Shown here piece by piece: positions 18,249 through 25,922 of a stretch of 32,315 nt of DNA. The notes beneath the pieces are model-generated. The model was not told where the DNA came from. It saw only the letters and a list, made by a program, of their open reading frames with translations, and ran no database searches. The stretch's first letter is position 1, and every line of letters begins with the position of its first letter. The DNA lies in contig NZ_SMKG01000047.1 of the NCBI RefSeq assembly GCF_004348525.1, positions 1-32,315 on the forward strand. The letters run 5' to 3'. The position numbers were made by a program, and so were the translations under genes. This DNA comes from Micromonospora sp. 15K316 (GTDB lineage Bacteria; Actinomycetota; Actinomycetes; Mycobacteriales; Micromonosporaceae).

Positions 18249-18917
18249 ATGTCCGATTCGTCCAGCGGGTCGGGCAAGAAGTGCCCCCAGTGCGAGCGAA
18301 CGTTGTCCGCGGCAGAGTTTCATCGAAACCGACGACGAATCGACGGGCTCGCCTACTACTGCAAGACTTGCGCGGCGGCTCGCTCTGAGGCGAGCCGTCG
18401 CAAGCGCGGGATCGGACCGCAGAAAAAGGCCTCGGTGCCGGTCCCCGACGACATGAAGTGGTGTCCGGACTGCAATCAGGTCAAGCCTCTTGAGGACTTC
18501 CCGCGGACCAACAAGGCAAGTGGGCGGCACAGCTACTGCAAGCCCTGCCACAACGCGCGGGGCAAAGAGACCGCCCAGCGGCTCTACGGCGGCAATCGGG
18601 AGTACCACCTGCGGCGGCGGTACGGCGTCGGGCAGAAGGAGTTCGATGAACTCCTGACCGAGCAAGGTGGGGTGTGCGCCGTCTGCGGTACCCCCGATCC
18701 GGAACATCTGGACCACGATCATCGCACCGGGTGGGTGCGCGGGATACTCTGCTTCAACTGCAACGGTGGTCTTGGCCAGTTCCGGGACAGTCCCGAGCGG
18801 CTGGCCAGGGCGATCACGTACCTGAGAGGAACCACGTGGCAGCGGGTTTTGATCCATCCGGGCGTCTACCAGATGTGTTCACCAACGCGGGGACGTCCTC
18901 CTTCACGGCGTTCCTGA
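18249..18917 (+). CDS. endonuclease VII-fold (HNH/ββα-metal) protein with two zinc ribbons
   Basis: A 222-aa protein. Two zinc-ribbon-like knuckles come first (Cys12/15/38/41 and Cys72/75/97/100), then a recombination endonuclease VII domain with zinc ligands Cys143/146/168/171 and the active-site block [20 protein letters not shown] (153-172). Domain relatives resolve branched DNA or cut at mismatches, so DNA is the likely substrate; partner and target are unknown. The gene lies 5 nt after pup and its last 82 nt overlap prcB in another frame, giving a 27-residue tail beyond the usual domain end (LARAITYL). Its codons are visibly less GC-rich at the third position (CGA, GAT, CAT, TTT, AAT) than those of its neighbours, hinting at later acquisition. 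As I recall, Streptomyces has an extra gene at this position too. Confidence 0.88.
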   Translation: MSDSSSGSGKKCPQCERTLSAAEFHRNRRRIDGLAYYCKTCAAARSEASRRKRGIGPQKKASVPVPDDMKWCPDCNQVKPLEDFPRTNKASGRHSYCKPCHNARGKETAQRLYGGNREYHLRRRYGVGQKEFDELLTEQGGVCAVCGTPDPEHLDHDHRTGWVRGILCFNCNGGLGQFRDSPERLARAITYLRGTTWQRVLIHPGVYQMCSPTRGRPPSRRS

Positions 18918-19675
18918 GCAAGGTGGCACCCGAGATGCTGCCCGGGAGGCGGCCGCTTCCCCCGGGCATGGCCGCCGACATGGCGCCGCACGCGACCACC
19001 ATCGTGGCGATCGCCGCCGACGGGGGCGTCGTGATGGCGGGCGACCGGCGGGCCACGATGGGCAACCTGATCGCGCAGCGGGACATCGAGAAGGTGCACC
19101 CGGCCGACGCGTACTCGCTGGTCGGCATCGCCGGCACCGCCGGTATCGGCATCGAGCTGATGCGGCTGTTCCAGGTGGAGCTGGAGCACTACGAGAAGAT
19201 CGAGGGCGCGATGCTCTCGCTCGACGGCAAGGCCAACCGGCTCGCCTCGATGATCCGGGGCAACCTCGGCGCCGCCATGCAGGGGCTCGCGGTGATCCCG
19301 CTCTTCGCCGGCTTCGACCTGGCCGCCGCGGACCCGGCGAGGGCCGGTCGGATCTTCAGCTTCGACGTGACCGGCGGCCCGTACGAGGAGACCGGCTACG
19401 ACGCCATCGGCTCCGGCTCGTTGTTCGCCAAGTCCGCGCTCAAGAAGCGCTTCCGGACCGGGCTCTCGATCGACGACGCCATCAAGCTCGCGGTCGAGGC
19501 GCTCTACGACGCCGCCGACGACGACACGGCGACCGGCGGTCCCGACCTGACCCGCCGCATCTACCCCGTGGTGATGACCGCGACCGCGGAGGGCACGCAC
19601 CGGCTCACCGACGCGGAGACCGCGGCGATCGCGGAGGCCGTGGTCTCCGGCCGGATGGAGAACCCGGGCGGCTGA
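18836..19675 (+). CDS. prcB: 20S proteasome beta subunit PrcB
   Basis: A 279-aa proform of the catalytic subunit. The propeptide (about 53 aa) carries the conserved [16 protein letters not shown] and EMLPG blocks and is removed autocatalytically to expose Thr54 in HA-TTIVA as nucleophile Thr1. The partners Asp17 and Lys33 of the mature chain correspond to Asp70 ([11 protein letters not shown]) and Lys86 (RDIEKVHP), at exactly the expected offsets. The GTG at 18836 is chosen because GAGAGGA lies 6 nt upstream and the protein then starts with a typical propeptide. That start lies inside the nuclease gene, 82 nt before its stop. prcA follows after 58 nt. The product assembles with PrcA into the four-ring core particle in the cytoplasm. 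Confidence 0.97.
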   Translation: MAAGFDPSGRLPDVFTNAGTSSFTAFLSKVAPEMLPGRRPLPPGMAADMAPHATTIVAIAADGGVVMAGDRRATMGNLIAQRDIEKVHPADAYSLVGIAGTAGIGIELMRLFQVELEHYEKIEGAMLSLDGKANRLASMIRGNLGAAMQGLAVIPLFAGFDLAAADPARAGRIFSFDVTGGPYEETGYDAIGSGSLFAKSALKKRFRTGLSIDDAIKLAVEALYDAADDDTATGGPDLTRRIYPVVMTATAEGTHRLTDAETAAIAEAVVSGRMENPGG

Positions 19676-19733
19676 CCGGCCGTCCGCATTCGTCAGCAGT
19701 CGTCTCGCACAGCGCTAAGGAGAACCAGCCGCC

Positions 19734-20555
19734 GTGGCCATGCAGTTCTACGCCTCGCCCGAGCAGATCATGCGCGACCGCTCCGAGCTGGCCCGCAAGG
19801 GCATCGCCCGCGGGCGCAGCGCGGTGGTCCTGTCCTACGAGGGCGGGGTGCTCTTCGTCGCCGAGAACCTCTCCAGCGCCCTGCACAAGGTCAGTGAGAT
19901 CTACGACCGGATCGGCTTCGCGGCCGTGGGCCGCTACAACGAGTTCGAGAACCTGCGCCGGGCCGGCGTACGGATGGCCGACCTGAACGGGCTCTCCTAC
20001 GACCGGCGCGACGTCACCGGCCGGGCCCTGGCGAACGCCTTCGCGCAGACCCTGGGCGCCATCTTCACCGAGCAGTCGAAGCCGTTCGAGGTGGAGATCT
20101 GCGTGGCGGAGGTCGGCACGACGCCCGACGACGACGAGCTCTACCGGCTCACGTACGACGGCTCGGTCAACGACGAGCCGGGCCGGATGGCGATGGGTGG
20201 CCAGGCGGAGGCGATCACCGGGGTGCTCAAGTCGGAGCACCGGCCGGACATGACGCTCGCCGAGGCGGTCAAGGCGGCCGTGAAGGCGTTGAGCAGCGTC
20301 GGTGGTGAGGGCGGCGCCGCCCGGACCATCGCGGCCAACCAGCTGGAGGTGGCGGTCCTCGACCGGCGCCGGATCGGCCGTACGTTCCGCCGGATCACCG
20401 GGGCCCCGCTGACCGCTCTGCTCGACGGCGGCGCGGCCGAGGAGCCGGCGGGCGGCCCGCAGACGCCGACGGTGCCGACGGGGGAGGCGCACAAGCCGAC
20501 CACGTCCGCCGCCTCGGCCGACCTGGAGCGCCGGGAGCCAGAGGGCGAGTCCTGA
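19734..20555 (+). CDS. prcA: 20S proteasome alpha subunit PrcA
   Basis: A 273-aa structural subunit of the outer, gating rings. The N-terminal [27 protein letters not shown] segment (read from Met3) is the alpha-type gate region; the core follows with [16 protein letters not shown] and the block [17 protein letters not shown]. There is no catalytic Thr, as expected. The C-terminal 40 residues are Pro/Thr/Ala/Glu-rich and probably disordered. The GTG at 19734 lies about 10 nt after AAGGAG, better placed than the ATG at 19740. The hydrophobic pockets between alpha subunits accept the Gln-Tyr-Leu tail of Arc. It is the last gene of the pup operon; a long hairpin follows before the convergent dehydratase gene. 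Confidence 0.97.
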   Translation: MAMQFYASPEQIMRDRSELARKGIARGRSAVVLSYEGGVLFVAENLSSALHKVSEIYDRIGFAAVGRYNEFENLRRAGVRMADLNGLSYDRRDVTGRALANAFAQTLGAIFTEQSKPFEVEICVAEVGTTPDDDELYRLTYDGSVNDEPGRMAMGGQAEAITGVLKSEHRPDMTLAEAVKAAVKALSSVGGEGGAARTIAANQLEVAVLDRRRIGRTFRRITGAPLTALLDGGAAEEPAGGPQTPTVPTGEAHKPTTSAASADLERREPEGES

Positions 20556-20587
20556 GCGGCGGCCCGCGCCGTACGGCCTGAAGCCAC

Positions 20588-20633
20588 GTCGCCGGCCGGC
20601 TCCACCGCCCCTGCGGTCGGGTCGGCCGGCGAC
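20588..20633. terminator. two-tier hairpin between prcA and the dehydratase gene
   Basis: GTCGCCGGCCG (20588-20598) pairs with CGGCCGGCGAC (20623-20633), and the loop holds a second 5-bp hairpin (ACCGC/GCGGT, 20604-20617). It lies between convergent genes and is likely a bidirectional terminator. Confidence 0.65.
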
Positions 20634-20644
20634 CGCGTTCACGT

Positions 20645-21622
20645 TCAGGCGCTCCGCGTGAGCGGCTCCCACCACGGCCGGTTGCCCCGATACCAGGCGA
20701 TGGTGTCGCGCAGCCCCGGCTCGAAGCCGACGTGGGGGGCGAAGCCCAGCTCACGCCGCGCGACGCCGGTGTCCAGGGAGTAGCGCCGGTCGTGGCCCTT
20801 GCGGTCGGTGACCGGGCGGACCCGCTCCCAGCCGACGCCGAAGGCGTCGAGCAGCCGGCCGGTGAGTTCCCGGTTCGTCAGCTCGATGCCGCCGGCCAGG
20901 TGGTACACGCCGCCGGCCCGGCCCTTGAGCAGGGCGAGGGTGACGCCGTGGCAGTGGTCCTCGACGTGCAGCCAGTCCCGGACGTTCCCGCCGTCGCCGT
21001 AGAGCGGCAGGTCGCGCCCGTCGAGCAGGTTGGTGATGAACCGCGGCACCACCTTCTCCGGGTGCTGGTAGGGGCCGTACGTGTTGGAGCCCCGGGTCAC
21101 CACGACGTCGAGGCCGTGGGTGCGGTGGTAGGCGAGGGCGAGCAGGTCGGCGCCGGCCTTGCTGGCCGAGTACGGGGAGCTCGGGTCCAGCGGGGCGGTC
21201 TCCGTCCACGAGCCGTCCGCGATCGAGCCGTACACCTCGTCCGTGGAGACGTGCAGGAACCGGCTCGTGCCGCGCCGCAGCGCGGCGTCGAGCAGGGTCT
21301 GGGTGCCGAGCACGTTGGTGGTCACGAACGGGGCGGCCCCGGCGATGGAGCGGTCGACGTGCGACTCGGCGGCGAAGTGGACGATCACGTCGTGCTCGGC
21401 GACGACGGCGTCGACCAGCGGGCCGTCGCAGACGTCCCCCGTCACGACCCGCAGCCGGGGGTCGTCGTGGACGGGGCCGAGACCGCCCCGGGTGCCGGCG
21501 TAGGTGAACTTGTCGAGCACGGTGACCGTGTCGGGGTGCAGGAGCGGCTCGCCGCCGGTGAGCAGCCGCCGGACGTACGCCGAGCCGATGAACCCGGCTC
21601 CGCCGGTGACGAGGATCTTCAC
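20645..21622 (-). CDS. rfbB: dTDP-glucose 4,6-dehydratase (RmlB/RfbB type)
   Basis: A 325-aa extended short-chain dehydrogenase that converts dTDP-glucose to dTDP-4-keto-6-deoxyglucose, the entry to deoxysugars of cell surface and secondary metabolites. NAD binding is at TGGAGFIGS (6-14). The catalytic residues are Thr127-Asp128-Glu129 in STDEVYG and Tyr151/Lys155 in YSASK; AAESHVDRSI and RGSNTYGPYQHPEK are typical of RmlB rather than UDP-galactose epimerases. The GTG at 21622 is chosen over a TTG at 21631 because TACCTT lies 7 nt upstream, the leaderless spacing, and the protein then starts at its first strand. It sits alone on the minus strand between prcA and pafA, with no other deoxysugar gene nearby, so its pathway partners must be elsewhere. 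Confidence 0.92.
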   Translation of the reverse strand: MKILVTGGAGFIGSAYVRRLLTGGEPLLHPDTVTVLDKFTYAGTRGGLGPVHDDPRLRVVTGDVCDGPLVDAVVAEHDVIVHFAAESHVDRSIAGAAPFVTTNVLGTQTLLDAALRRGTSRFLHVSTDEVYGSIADGSWTETAPLDPSSPYSASKAGADLLALAYHRTHGLDVVVTRGSNTYGPYQHPEKVVPRFITNLLDGRDLPLYGDGGNVRDWLHVEDHCHGVTLALLKGRAGGVYHLAGGIELTNRELTGRLLDAFGVGWERVRPVTDRKGHDRRYSLDTGVARRELGFAPHVGFEPGLRDTIAWYRGNRPWWEPLTRSA

Positions 21623-21629
21623 GGCTGCC

Positions 21630-21635
21630 AAGGTA
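21630..21635 (-). promoter_or_regulatory. -10 hexamer TACCTT, leaderless start
   Basis: TACCTT on the minus strand ends 7 nt before the dehydratase GTG at 21622 and decides that start. Confidence 0.55.
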
Positions 21636-21746
21636 CCGGCCCGCCGGCGACGCGGGGCCGGGTCCGCCGGCCGCTCGTCCGGTGGGTGGCCGCCCGCGCG
21701 GGAAGGCCACCGGATCGAGCGCTGCCCAATCCGGGCTTCGGGCGGC

Positions 21747-21752
21747 TAATGT
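21747..21752 (+). promoter_or_regulatory. -10 hexamer TAATGT, leaderless pafA
   Basis: TAATGT ends 6 nt before the pafA ATG at 21759, with no Shine-Dalgarno sequence. pafA thus has its own promoter and is independent of the pup operon. Confidence 0.6.
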
Positions 21753-21758
21753 CACACC

Positions 21759-23117
21759 ATGGAGCGGCGAATCTTCGGCCTCGAGACCGAGTACGGCGTC
21801 ACCTGCACCTACCGCGGACAGCGGCGGCTCTCGCCGGACGAGGTGGCTCGCTATCTCTTCCGCCGGGTCGTGTCCTGGGGCCGGTCCAGCAACGTGTTCC
21901 TGCGCAACGGGGCCCGGCTCTACCTCGACGTCGGGTCCCACCCCGAGTACGCCACCCCGGAGTGCGACTCGGTGGTGGACCTGGTGGCCCACGACCGTGC
22001 CGGTGAGCGGATCCTCGAGGGGCTGCTCGTCGACGCGGAGAAGCGGCTGCACGACGAGGGCATCGCGGGTGAGATCTACCTGTTCAAGAACAACACCGAC
22101 TCGGCCGGGAACTCGTACGGCTGCCACGAGAACTACCTGGTGTCCCGGCACGGCGAGTTCGGCCGGCTGGCCGACGTGCTGATCCCGTTCCTGGTCACCC
22201 GCCAGTTGATCTGCGGCGCGGGCAAGGTGCTGCAGACCCCGCGGGGCGCGGTCTACTGCCTCTCCCAGCGGGCCGAGCACATCTGGGAGGGGGTCTCCTC
22301 GGCGACGACGCGCAGCCGCCCCATCATCAACACCCGGGACGAGCCGCACGCCGACGCCGAACGCTACCGGCGGCTGCACGTGATCGTCGGCGACTCCAAC
22401 ATGAACGAGGTCACCACGCTGCTCAAGGTCGGCTCGGCCGACATCGTGCTGCGCATGATCGAGGCCGGGGTGGTGATGCGGGACCTGTCGCTGGAGAACC
22501 CGATCCGGGCGATCCGCGAGGTGTCCCACGACATCACCGGGCGGCGCAAGGTGCGCCTCGCCTCCGGCAAGGAGATCAGCGCGCTGGAGATCCAGCAGGA
22601 GTACCTGGCGCGGGCGACCGAGTTCGTCGAGCGGCGAGGCGGTGACCAGACCGCCAAGCGGGTGGTGGAGCTGTGGGGCCGGGTGCTGCGGGCGGTGGAG
22701 ACCGGCGACCTGGACCCGGTGGCCCGGGAGGTCGACTGGGTGACGAAGCTGCGGCTGATCGAGCGCTACCAGCGCAAGCACGACCTGCCGCTGTCGCACC
22801 CGAGGGTGGCCCAGATGGACCTGGCCTACCACGACCTGCGCCGTGGCCGGGGCCTGTACGCGCTGATGGAGCGGCGCGGCGACGTGGATCGGGTGGCGAC
22901 CGACCCGGAGATCTTCGAGGCGAAGGAGACGCCGCCGCAGACCACCCGGGCCCGACTGCGCGGTGAGTTCATCCGGCACGCGCAGGAGAAGCGGCGGGAC
23001 TTCACCGTCGACTGGGTGCACCTGAAGCTCAACGACCAGGCGCAGCGCACCGTGCTCTGCAAGGACCCGTTCCGGGCGTACGACGAGCGGGTCGAGCGGC
23101 TGATCGCGAGCATGTGA
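21759..23117 (+). CDS. pafA: Pup-protein ligase PafA
   Basis: A 452-aa glutamine synthetase-like ligase that phosphorylates the C-terminal Glu of Pup with ATP and joins it to substrate lysine side chains. The ATP/Mg site starts at GLETEYGVT (Glu9), and catalytic Asp57 lies in [19 protein letters not shown]. It shares with Dop the blocks [20 protein letters not shown] and [21 protein letters not shown] (both read in part) but lacks the Dop loop, since [18 protein letters not shown] connects directly. The C-terminal domain (about 400-452) includes [20 protein letters not shown]. Length fits the family. Because Pup here already ends in Glu, PafA can use it directly. The small membrane protein gene starts 68 nt downstream. 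Confidence 0.98.
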   Translation: MERRIFGLETEYGVTCTYRGQRRLSPDEVARYLFRRVVSWGRSSNVFLRNGARLYLDVGSHPEYATPECDSVVDLVAHDRAGERILEGLLVDAEKRLHDEGIAGEIYLFKNNTDSAGNSYGCHENYLVSRHGEFGRLADVLIPFLVTRQLICGAGKVLQTPRGAVYCLSQRAEHIWEGVSSATTRSRPIINTRDEPHADAERYRRLHVIVGDSNMNEVTTLLKVGSADIVLRMIEAGVVMRDLSLENPIRAIREVSHDITGRRKVRLASGKEISALEIQQEYLARATEFVERRGGDQTAKRVVELWGRVLRAVETGDLDPVAREVDWVTKLRLIERYQRKHDLPLSHPRVAQMDLAYHDLRRGRGLYALMERRGDVDRVATDPEIFEAKETPPQTTRARLRGEFIRHAQEKRRDFTVDWVHLKLNDQAQRTVLCKDPFRAYDERVERLIASM

Positions 23118-23170
23118 GCACCGTGGTGGGCCCGGGCGGCGGTGGCGCGTTGCCGGCCCGGGCCGCCCGG

Positions 23171-23176
23171 TAGGCT
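23171..23176 (+). promoter_or_regulatory. -10 hexamer TAGGCT
   Basis: TAGGCT ends 9 nt before the ATG at 23186, allowing a leader of only about 2-3 nt. Spacing is slightly longer than for the other leaderless genes here. Confidence 0.4.
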
Positions 23177-23185
23177 GGCCGGGCC

Positions 23186-23392
23186 ATGACGACATCCCCG
23201 GGCCCGCAGTCGGGCCAAGAGCCCACCGAGAGTGGCCGGCAGCGCCAGAACTGGGTGGAACGCCGCCGGTCGAAGATCCGCGCCGAGATCGAACGGAACC
23301 GGCGCGGTGAGTACACCGTTCCGACGTGGGTGCTCGCGCTCGCGCTGGTGCTGATCGTCGGCGGCTGGCTCGCCCTGATCTTCCTCGTCTGA
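23186..23392 (+). CDS. small single-pass membrane protein, 68 aa
   Basis: A small protein with a Gln/Pro/Ser-rich N-terminus, a strongly basic amphipathic stretch (RRRSKIRAEIERNRRG, about 26-41) and one C-terminal transmembrane helix (TVPTWVLALALVLIVGGWLA in part, about 44-67) ending two residues later. Positive charges before the helix predict an N-in orientation, leaving the basic part in the cytoplasm and almost nothing outside. I do not recognise a named family. It follows pafA by 68 nt on the same strand, so a role near the pupylation machinery is conceivable but unsupported. Third-position GC bias and the -10 hexamer at 23171 support a real gene. Confidence 0.75.
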   Translation: MTTSPGPQSGQEPTESGRQRQNWVERRRSKIRAEIERNRRGEYTVPTWVLALALVLIVGGWLALIFLV

Positions 23393-23453
23393 GCCGCACC
23401 TCGCCCCCGTCGCTTCCCGCGCCCGCGTCGGGCGTCCCGCCCTGGTGACCCCT

Positions 23454-23474
23454 GCGGGCCAGCGGTTGGCCCGC
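23454..23474 (+). terminator. 8-bp hairpin after the small membrane protein gene
   Basis: GCGGGCCA (23454-23461) pairs with TGGCCCGC (23467-23474) around a 5-nt loop. No U-tract. It may separate the small gene from the cupin gene. Confidence 0.45.
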
Positions 23475-23561
23475 CCGGGTCGCGAGGTCGGGTAGTTCCC
23501 GTCGTCGCCGCGGCACGGCCAGCGTCCGCGCGCCCGGCGACGCGACGAGCGGGAGGCGATC

Positions 23562-24701
23562 ATGAACGACATGAGGGTGCCGCAGCCGGAGCGGGGCGGC
23601 GAGGGCTGGCGCGATCCCGGGCCACGGGACGTGACGCGGGACCGGGAGAACCCCGACCTGCTCGTCCCACCCGTCACGGACGCGGGAACCGTACCGAACC
23701 TGCGGTTCTCCTTCGCGGACGCGCACACCCGGATCGAGCGGGGCGGCTGGACCCGCGAGATCACCCAGCGGGAGCTGCCGATCGCCACGGAGCTCAGCGG
23801 CGTGGACATGGCGCTGGAGCCGGGGGCGTACCGGGAGCTGCACTGGCACAAGCAGTCCGAGTGGGCGTACGTGCTGAGCGGGAGCTGCCGGATCAGCGCG
23901 GTCGACCAGGAGGGACGCAACTTCGTCGACGACGTGCGGGCCGGGGACCTGTGGTTCTTCCCGAAGGGCGTGCCGCACCACATCCAGGCCCTCGACGAGG
24001 GGGTGGAGTTCCTGCTCGTCTTCGACGACGGCGCGTTCTCCGAGAACGGCACCTTCCTGATCAGCGACTGGTTCGCGCACACCCCGCGTGAGGTGTTGGC
24101 GAAGAACTTCGGCTGGGCCCCGGAGCTGCTGGACCGACTGCCCGAACGCGAGAAGTACATCTTCGCCGGCCAGGTCCCGCCACCGCTGGACCAGGACCGG
24201 GTGATCAGTCCGACCGGGGACGTGCCGAGCACCTTCAGCCACCGGATGCGCGCCCAGCAACCGCAGCGCTTCCCCGGCGGCACGGTCCGCGTCGCCGACG
24301 TCTCCACCTTCGCCGCGGCCACCACCATCTGCGCCGCCCTCGTGGAGGTGGAGCCGGGTGGCCTGCGCGAGATGCACTGGCACCCCAACGACGACGAGTG
24401 GCAGTACTACATCTCCGGGCGGGGCCGGATGGGGGTCTTCGCGAGCACCGGTGTGGCGCGGACCTTCGACTACCGGGCCGGCGACGTCGGGTACGTGCCC
24501 TTCGCGTACGGCCACTACATCGAGAACCTCGGGTCGGAGCCACTGGTCTACCTGGAGATGTTCCGCAAACCCCGGTTCGCCGACATCTCGCTGACCCAGT
24601 GGATGGCGAACACCCCGGCCGAGGTGGTGGCGGACACCCTGAACCTGCCCCGGGAGGTGATCGCCGGGCTGCCCCGGGAGAAGCGGCCCGTGGTCCGCTG
24701 A
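23562..24701 (+). CDS. oxdC: bicupin oxalate decarboxylase (OxdC family)
   Basis: A 379-aa manganese bicupin that should split oxalate into formate and CO2. Each cupin has a full metal site: His94, His96, Glu100 and His139 or His140 (RELHWHKQSEW, GVPHH) in the N-terminal domain, and His272, His274, Glu279 and His318 (REMHWHPNDDEW, YGHYIEN) in the C-terminal domain. Residues 160-164 read Ser-Glu-Asn-Gly-Thr, close to the SENST lid of Bacillus OxdC whose Glu162 is the proton donor distinguishing decarboxylase from oxidase; that Glu is present (Glu161). No signal peptide is visible, so it is cytoplasmic. The ATG at 23562 has GGGAGG 6 nt upstream. It has no metabolic link to its neighbours. Confidence 0.9.
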   Translation: MNDMRVPQPERGGEGWRDPGPRDVTRDRENPDLLVPPVTDAGTVPNLRFSFADAHTRIERGGWTREITQRELPIATELSGVDMALEPGAYRELHWHKQSEWAYVLSGSCRISAVDQEGRNFVDDVRAGDLWFFPKGVPHHIQALDEGVEFLLVFDDGAFSENGTFLISDWFAHTPREVLAKNFGWAPELLDRLPEREKYIFAGQVPPPLDQDRVISPTGDVPSTFSHRMRAQQPQRFPGGTVRVADVSTFAAATTICAALVEVEPGGLREMHWHPNDDEWQYYISGRGRMGVFASTGVARTFDYRAGDVGYVPFAYGHYIENLGSEPLVYLEMFRKPRFADISLTQWMANTPAEVVADTLNLPREVIAGLPREKRPVVR

Positions 24702-24710
24702 CCGACCCGG

Positions 24711-24739
24711 CGTCGCCGCCCCCGCCAGCCCCGGCGACG
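24711..24739. terminator. hairpin between the cupin and DUF3866 genes
   Basis: CGTCGCCG (24711-24718) pairs with CGGCGACG (24732-24739) across a 13-nt loop between convergent genes. No U-tract; moderate support. Confidence 0.45.
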
Positions 24740-24746
24740 GGTGCGG

Positions 24747-25832
24747 TCAGCCCAGCAGGGTGGCGGCGTGGCGGCCGGCGGCCGCGGCGGCGAGGAAGTA
24801 GGCGTGGTCGGCGTCCAGGCCCCGCCCCATCGTGGAGAGCGGCACCGGGGTGGCCCGCAGCGCGGCGTCGAGGCCGTCGGTGCGTACCCGGACGATCCGG
24901 TGCCGCGCGGCGAGCGGCGCCAGCGCGGCCTCGACGTCGGCGGCGAGCGCCGGGTCCAGACCGTCGGGCACCACCAGCTCGGCCGGGGCCAGCGCCACCC
25001 GGCCGTACGCGGTGAGGCTGTGGTGGGACACGCCGCGATGGCGCGGACGGGCGTCGGCGTCGGAGATGCGCAGCGAACCGACGGGGCGCCCGCTTAACGT
25101 GGCGATCGCGTTGACCGCCTCGCCGACGGCCACCCCGGAGAAGCCCCAGCGGGTGCCGGTGCCGAGGTTGCCGGGACCCTGGGAGACGACCGCCACGTCG
25201 GCGTCGAGCACGTGGCGGGCGGCGAGCAGCCCGCTGTGCAGCGTGCTCGCCTCCAGGTCGCCGCCGAACGCCTGCCCGACGGTGATCGTGCCGACCAACT
25301 CGTCGCGCAGCCCGGCGAGGGTGCGGGAGAACCACGCCGCGAGGGCCCCGCCGTCGGTGAGCACGTACGCGATCCGGGCGTGCGGCGCGTCGGCGCGGAC
25401 GCCGGCGAGGATCGCCGGCAGCGCCGAGTGCAGGTCGGCCGTGACCACCGGCATGCCGCCCAGTTCCTCGGCGGTCTCCAGGACCGCCCGGTGTGGTGAG
25501 GCCTCCTCGTCCACGCCGAGCAGGATCGGCTGCAGCGGGGTGTAGCGGGCCTTCACCAGATGGCCGGCGTCGCGGTTGTCGACGGCCTGCGGCGGGTCCG
25601 GCGGCAACCGGTCCGGCAGCGCCACCACGAGGGCGTAGCCGCCGGTGCCGAGGCCCATCAGCAGCGCGCCGGCGTTGAGCAGCACCCGATCGCCCGGCTC
25701 GGGCCGGCCGACCAGGTGGGGGTAGGCCAGCGCTCGCATGGGCGAACCGTCGGGGAGCGTCACGTCCAGCTCCACCGCCCCGGCCCACTGCCGCCGCAGC
25801 GCCGTCACCGTCCCGGACCGCCATCGCACCAT
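24747..25832 (-). CDS. DUF3866 family protein
   Basis: A 361-aa protein matching the actinobacterial DUF3866 family as I know it. The N-terminus is beta-rich (MVRWRSGTVTALRRQW, then PGDRVLLNAGALLMGLGTGGYALVV), followed by alternating strands and helices with Gly-rich turns (VSQGPGNLGTGTRWGFSG, RISDADARPRHRGVSHHS). The conserved GLGTGGYA and SQGPGNLGTGT segments look like a ligand or phosphate site, but no function is established. No signal peptide or membrane helix. The ATG at 25832 is chosen because TAGCGT ends 7 nt upstream. It is transcribed towards the cupin gene, and the cation transporter gene lies 90 bp upstream on the same strand. Confidence 0.85.
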   Translation of the reverse strand: MVRWRSGTVTALRRQWAGAVELDVTLPDGSPMRALAYPHLVGRPEPGDRVLLNAGALLMGLGTGGYALVVALPDRLPPDPPQAVDNRDAGHLVKARYTPLQPILLGVDEEASPHRAVLETAEELGGMPVVTADLHSALPAILAGVRADAPHARIAYVLTDGGALAAWFSRTLAGLRDELVGTITVGQAFGGDLEASTLHSGLLAARHVLDADVAVVSQGPGNLGTGTRWGFSGVAVGEAVNAIATLSGRPVGSLRISDADARPRHRGVSHHSLTAYGRVALAPAELVVPDGLDPALAADVEAALAPLAARHRIVRVRTDGLDAALRATPVPLSTMGRGLDADHAYFLAAAAAGRHAATLLG

Positions 25833-25839
25833 GACGGGC

Positions 25840-25845
25840 ACGCTA
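25840..25845 (-). promoter_or_regulatory. -10 hexamer TAGCGT, leaderless start
   Basis: TAGCGT on the minus strand ends 7 nt before the DUF3866 ATG at 25832 and separates its transcription from the cation transporter gene upstream. Confidence 0.55.
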
Positions 25846-25922
25846 GCGTCCGCGTGCGGGCCTGCCCGGCACCGGGTCCACGTCACGGCCGTCCGCGCCG
25901 TCGCGCGGCGCGTCGGGCCCGG

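Noticed and set aside
21623..21631. TTG start for the dehydratase
   Set aside because: It overlaps the -10 hexamer; the GTG at 21622 fits the family N-terminus and the leaderless spacing.
23490..23495. GGGTAG as a SigB-type -10 upstream of the cupin gene
   Set aside because: No matching GNNT/GTTT element at the required 14-17 nt distance.
20751..24515. Very long minus-strand open frame (over 1200 codons) opposite the dehydratase, pafA and cupin genes
   Set aside because: It is antisense to pafA and the cupin gene and out of frame with the dehydratase, has low-complexity Arg/Pro/Gly-rich content, and reflects the lack of stops in GC-rich DNA.
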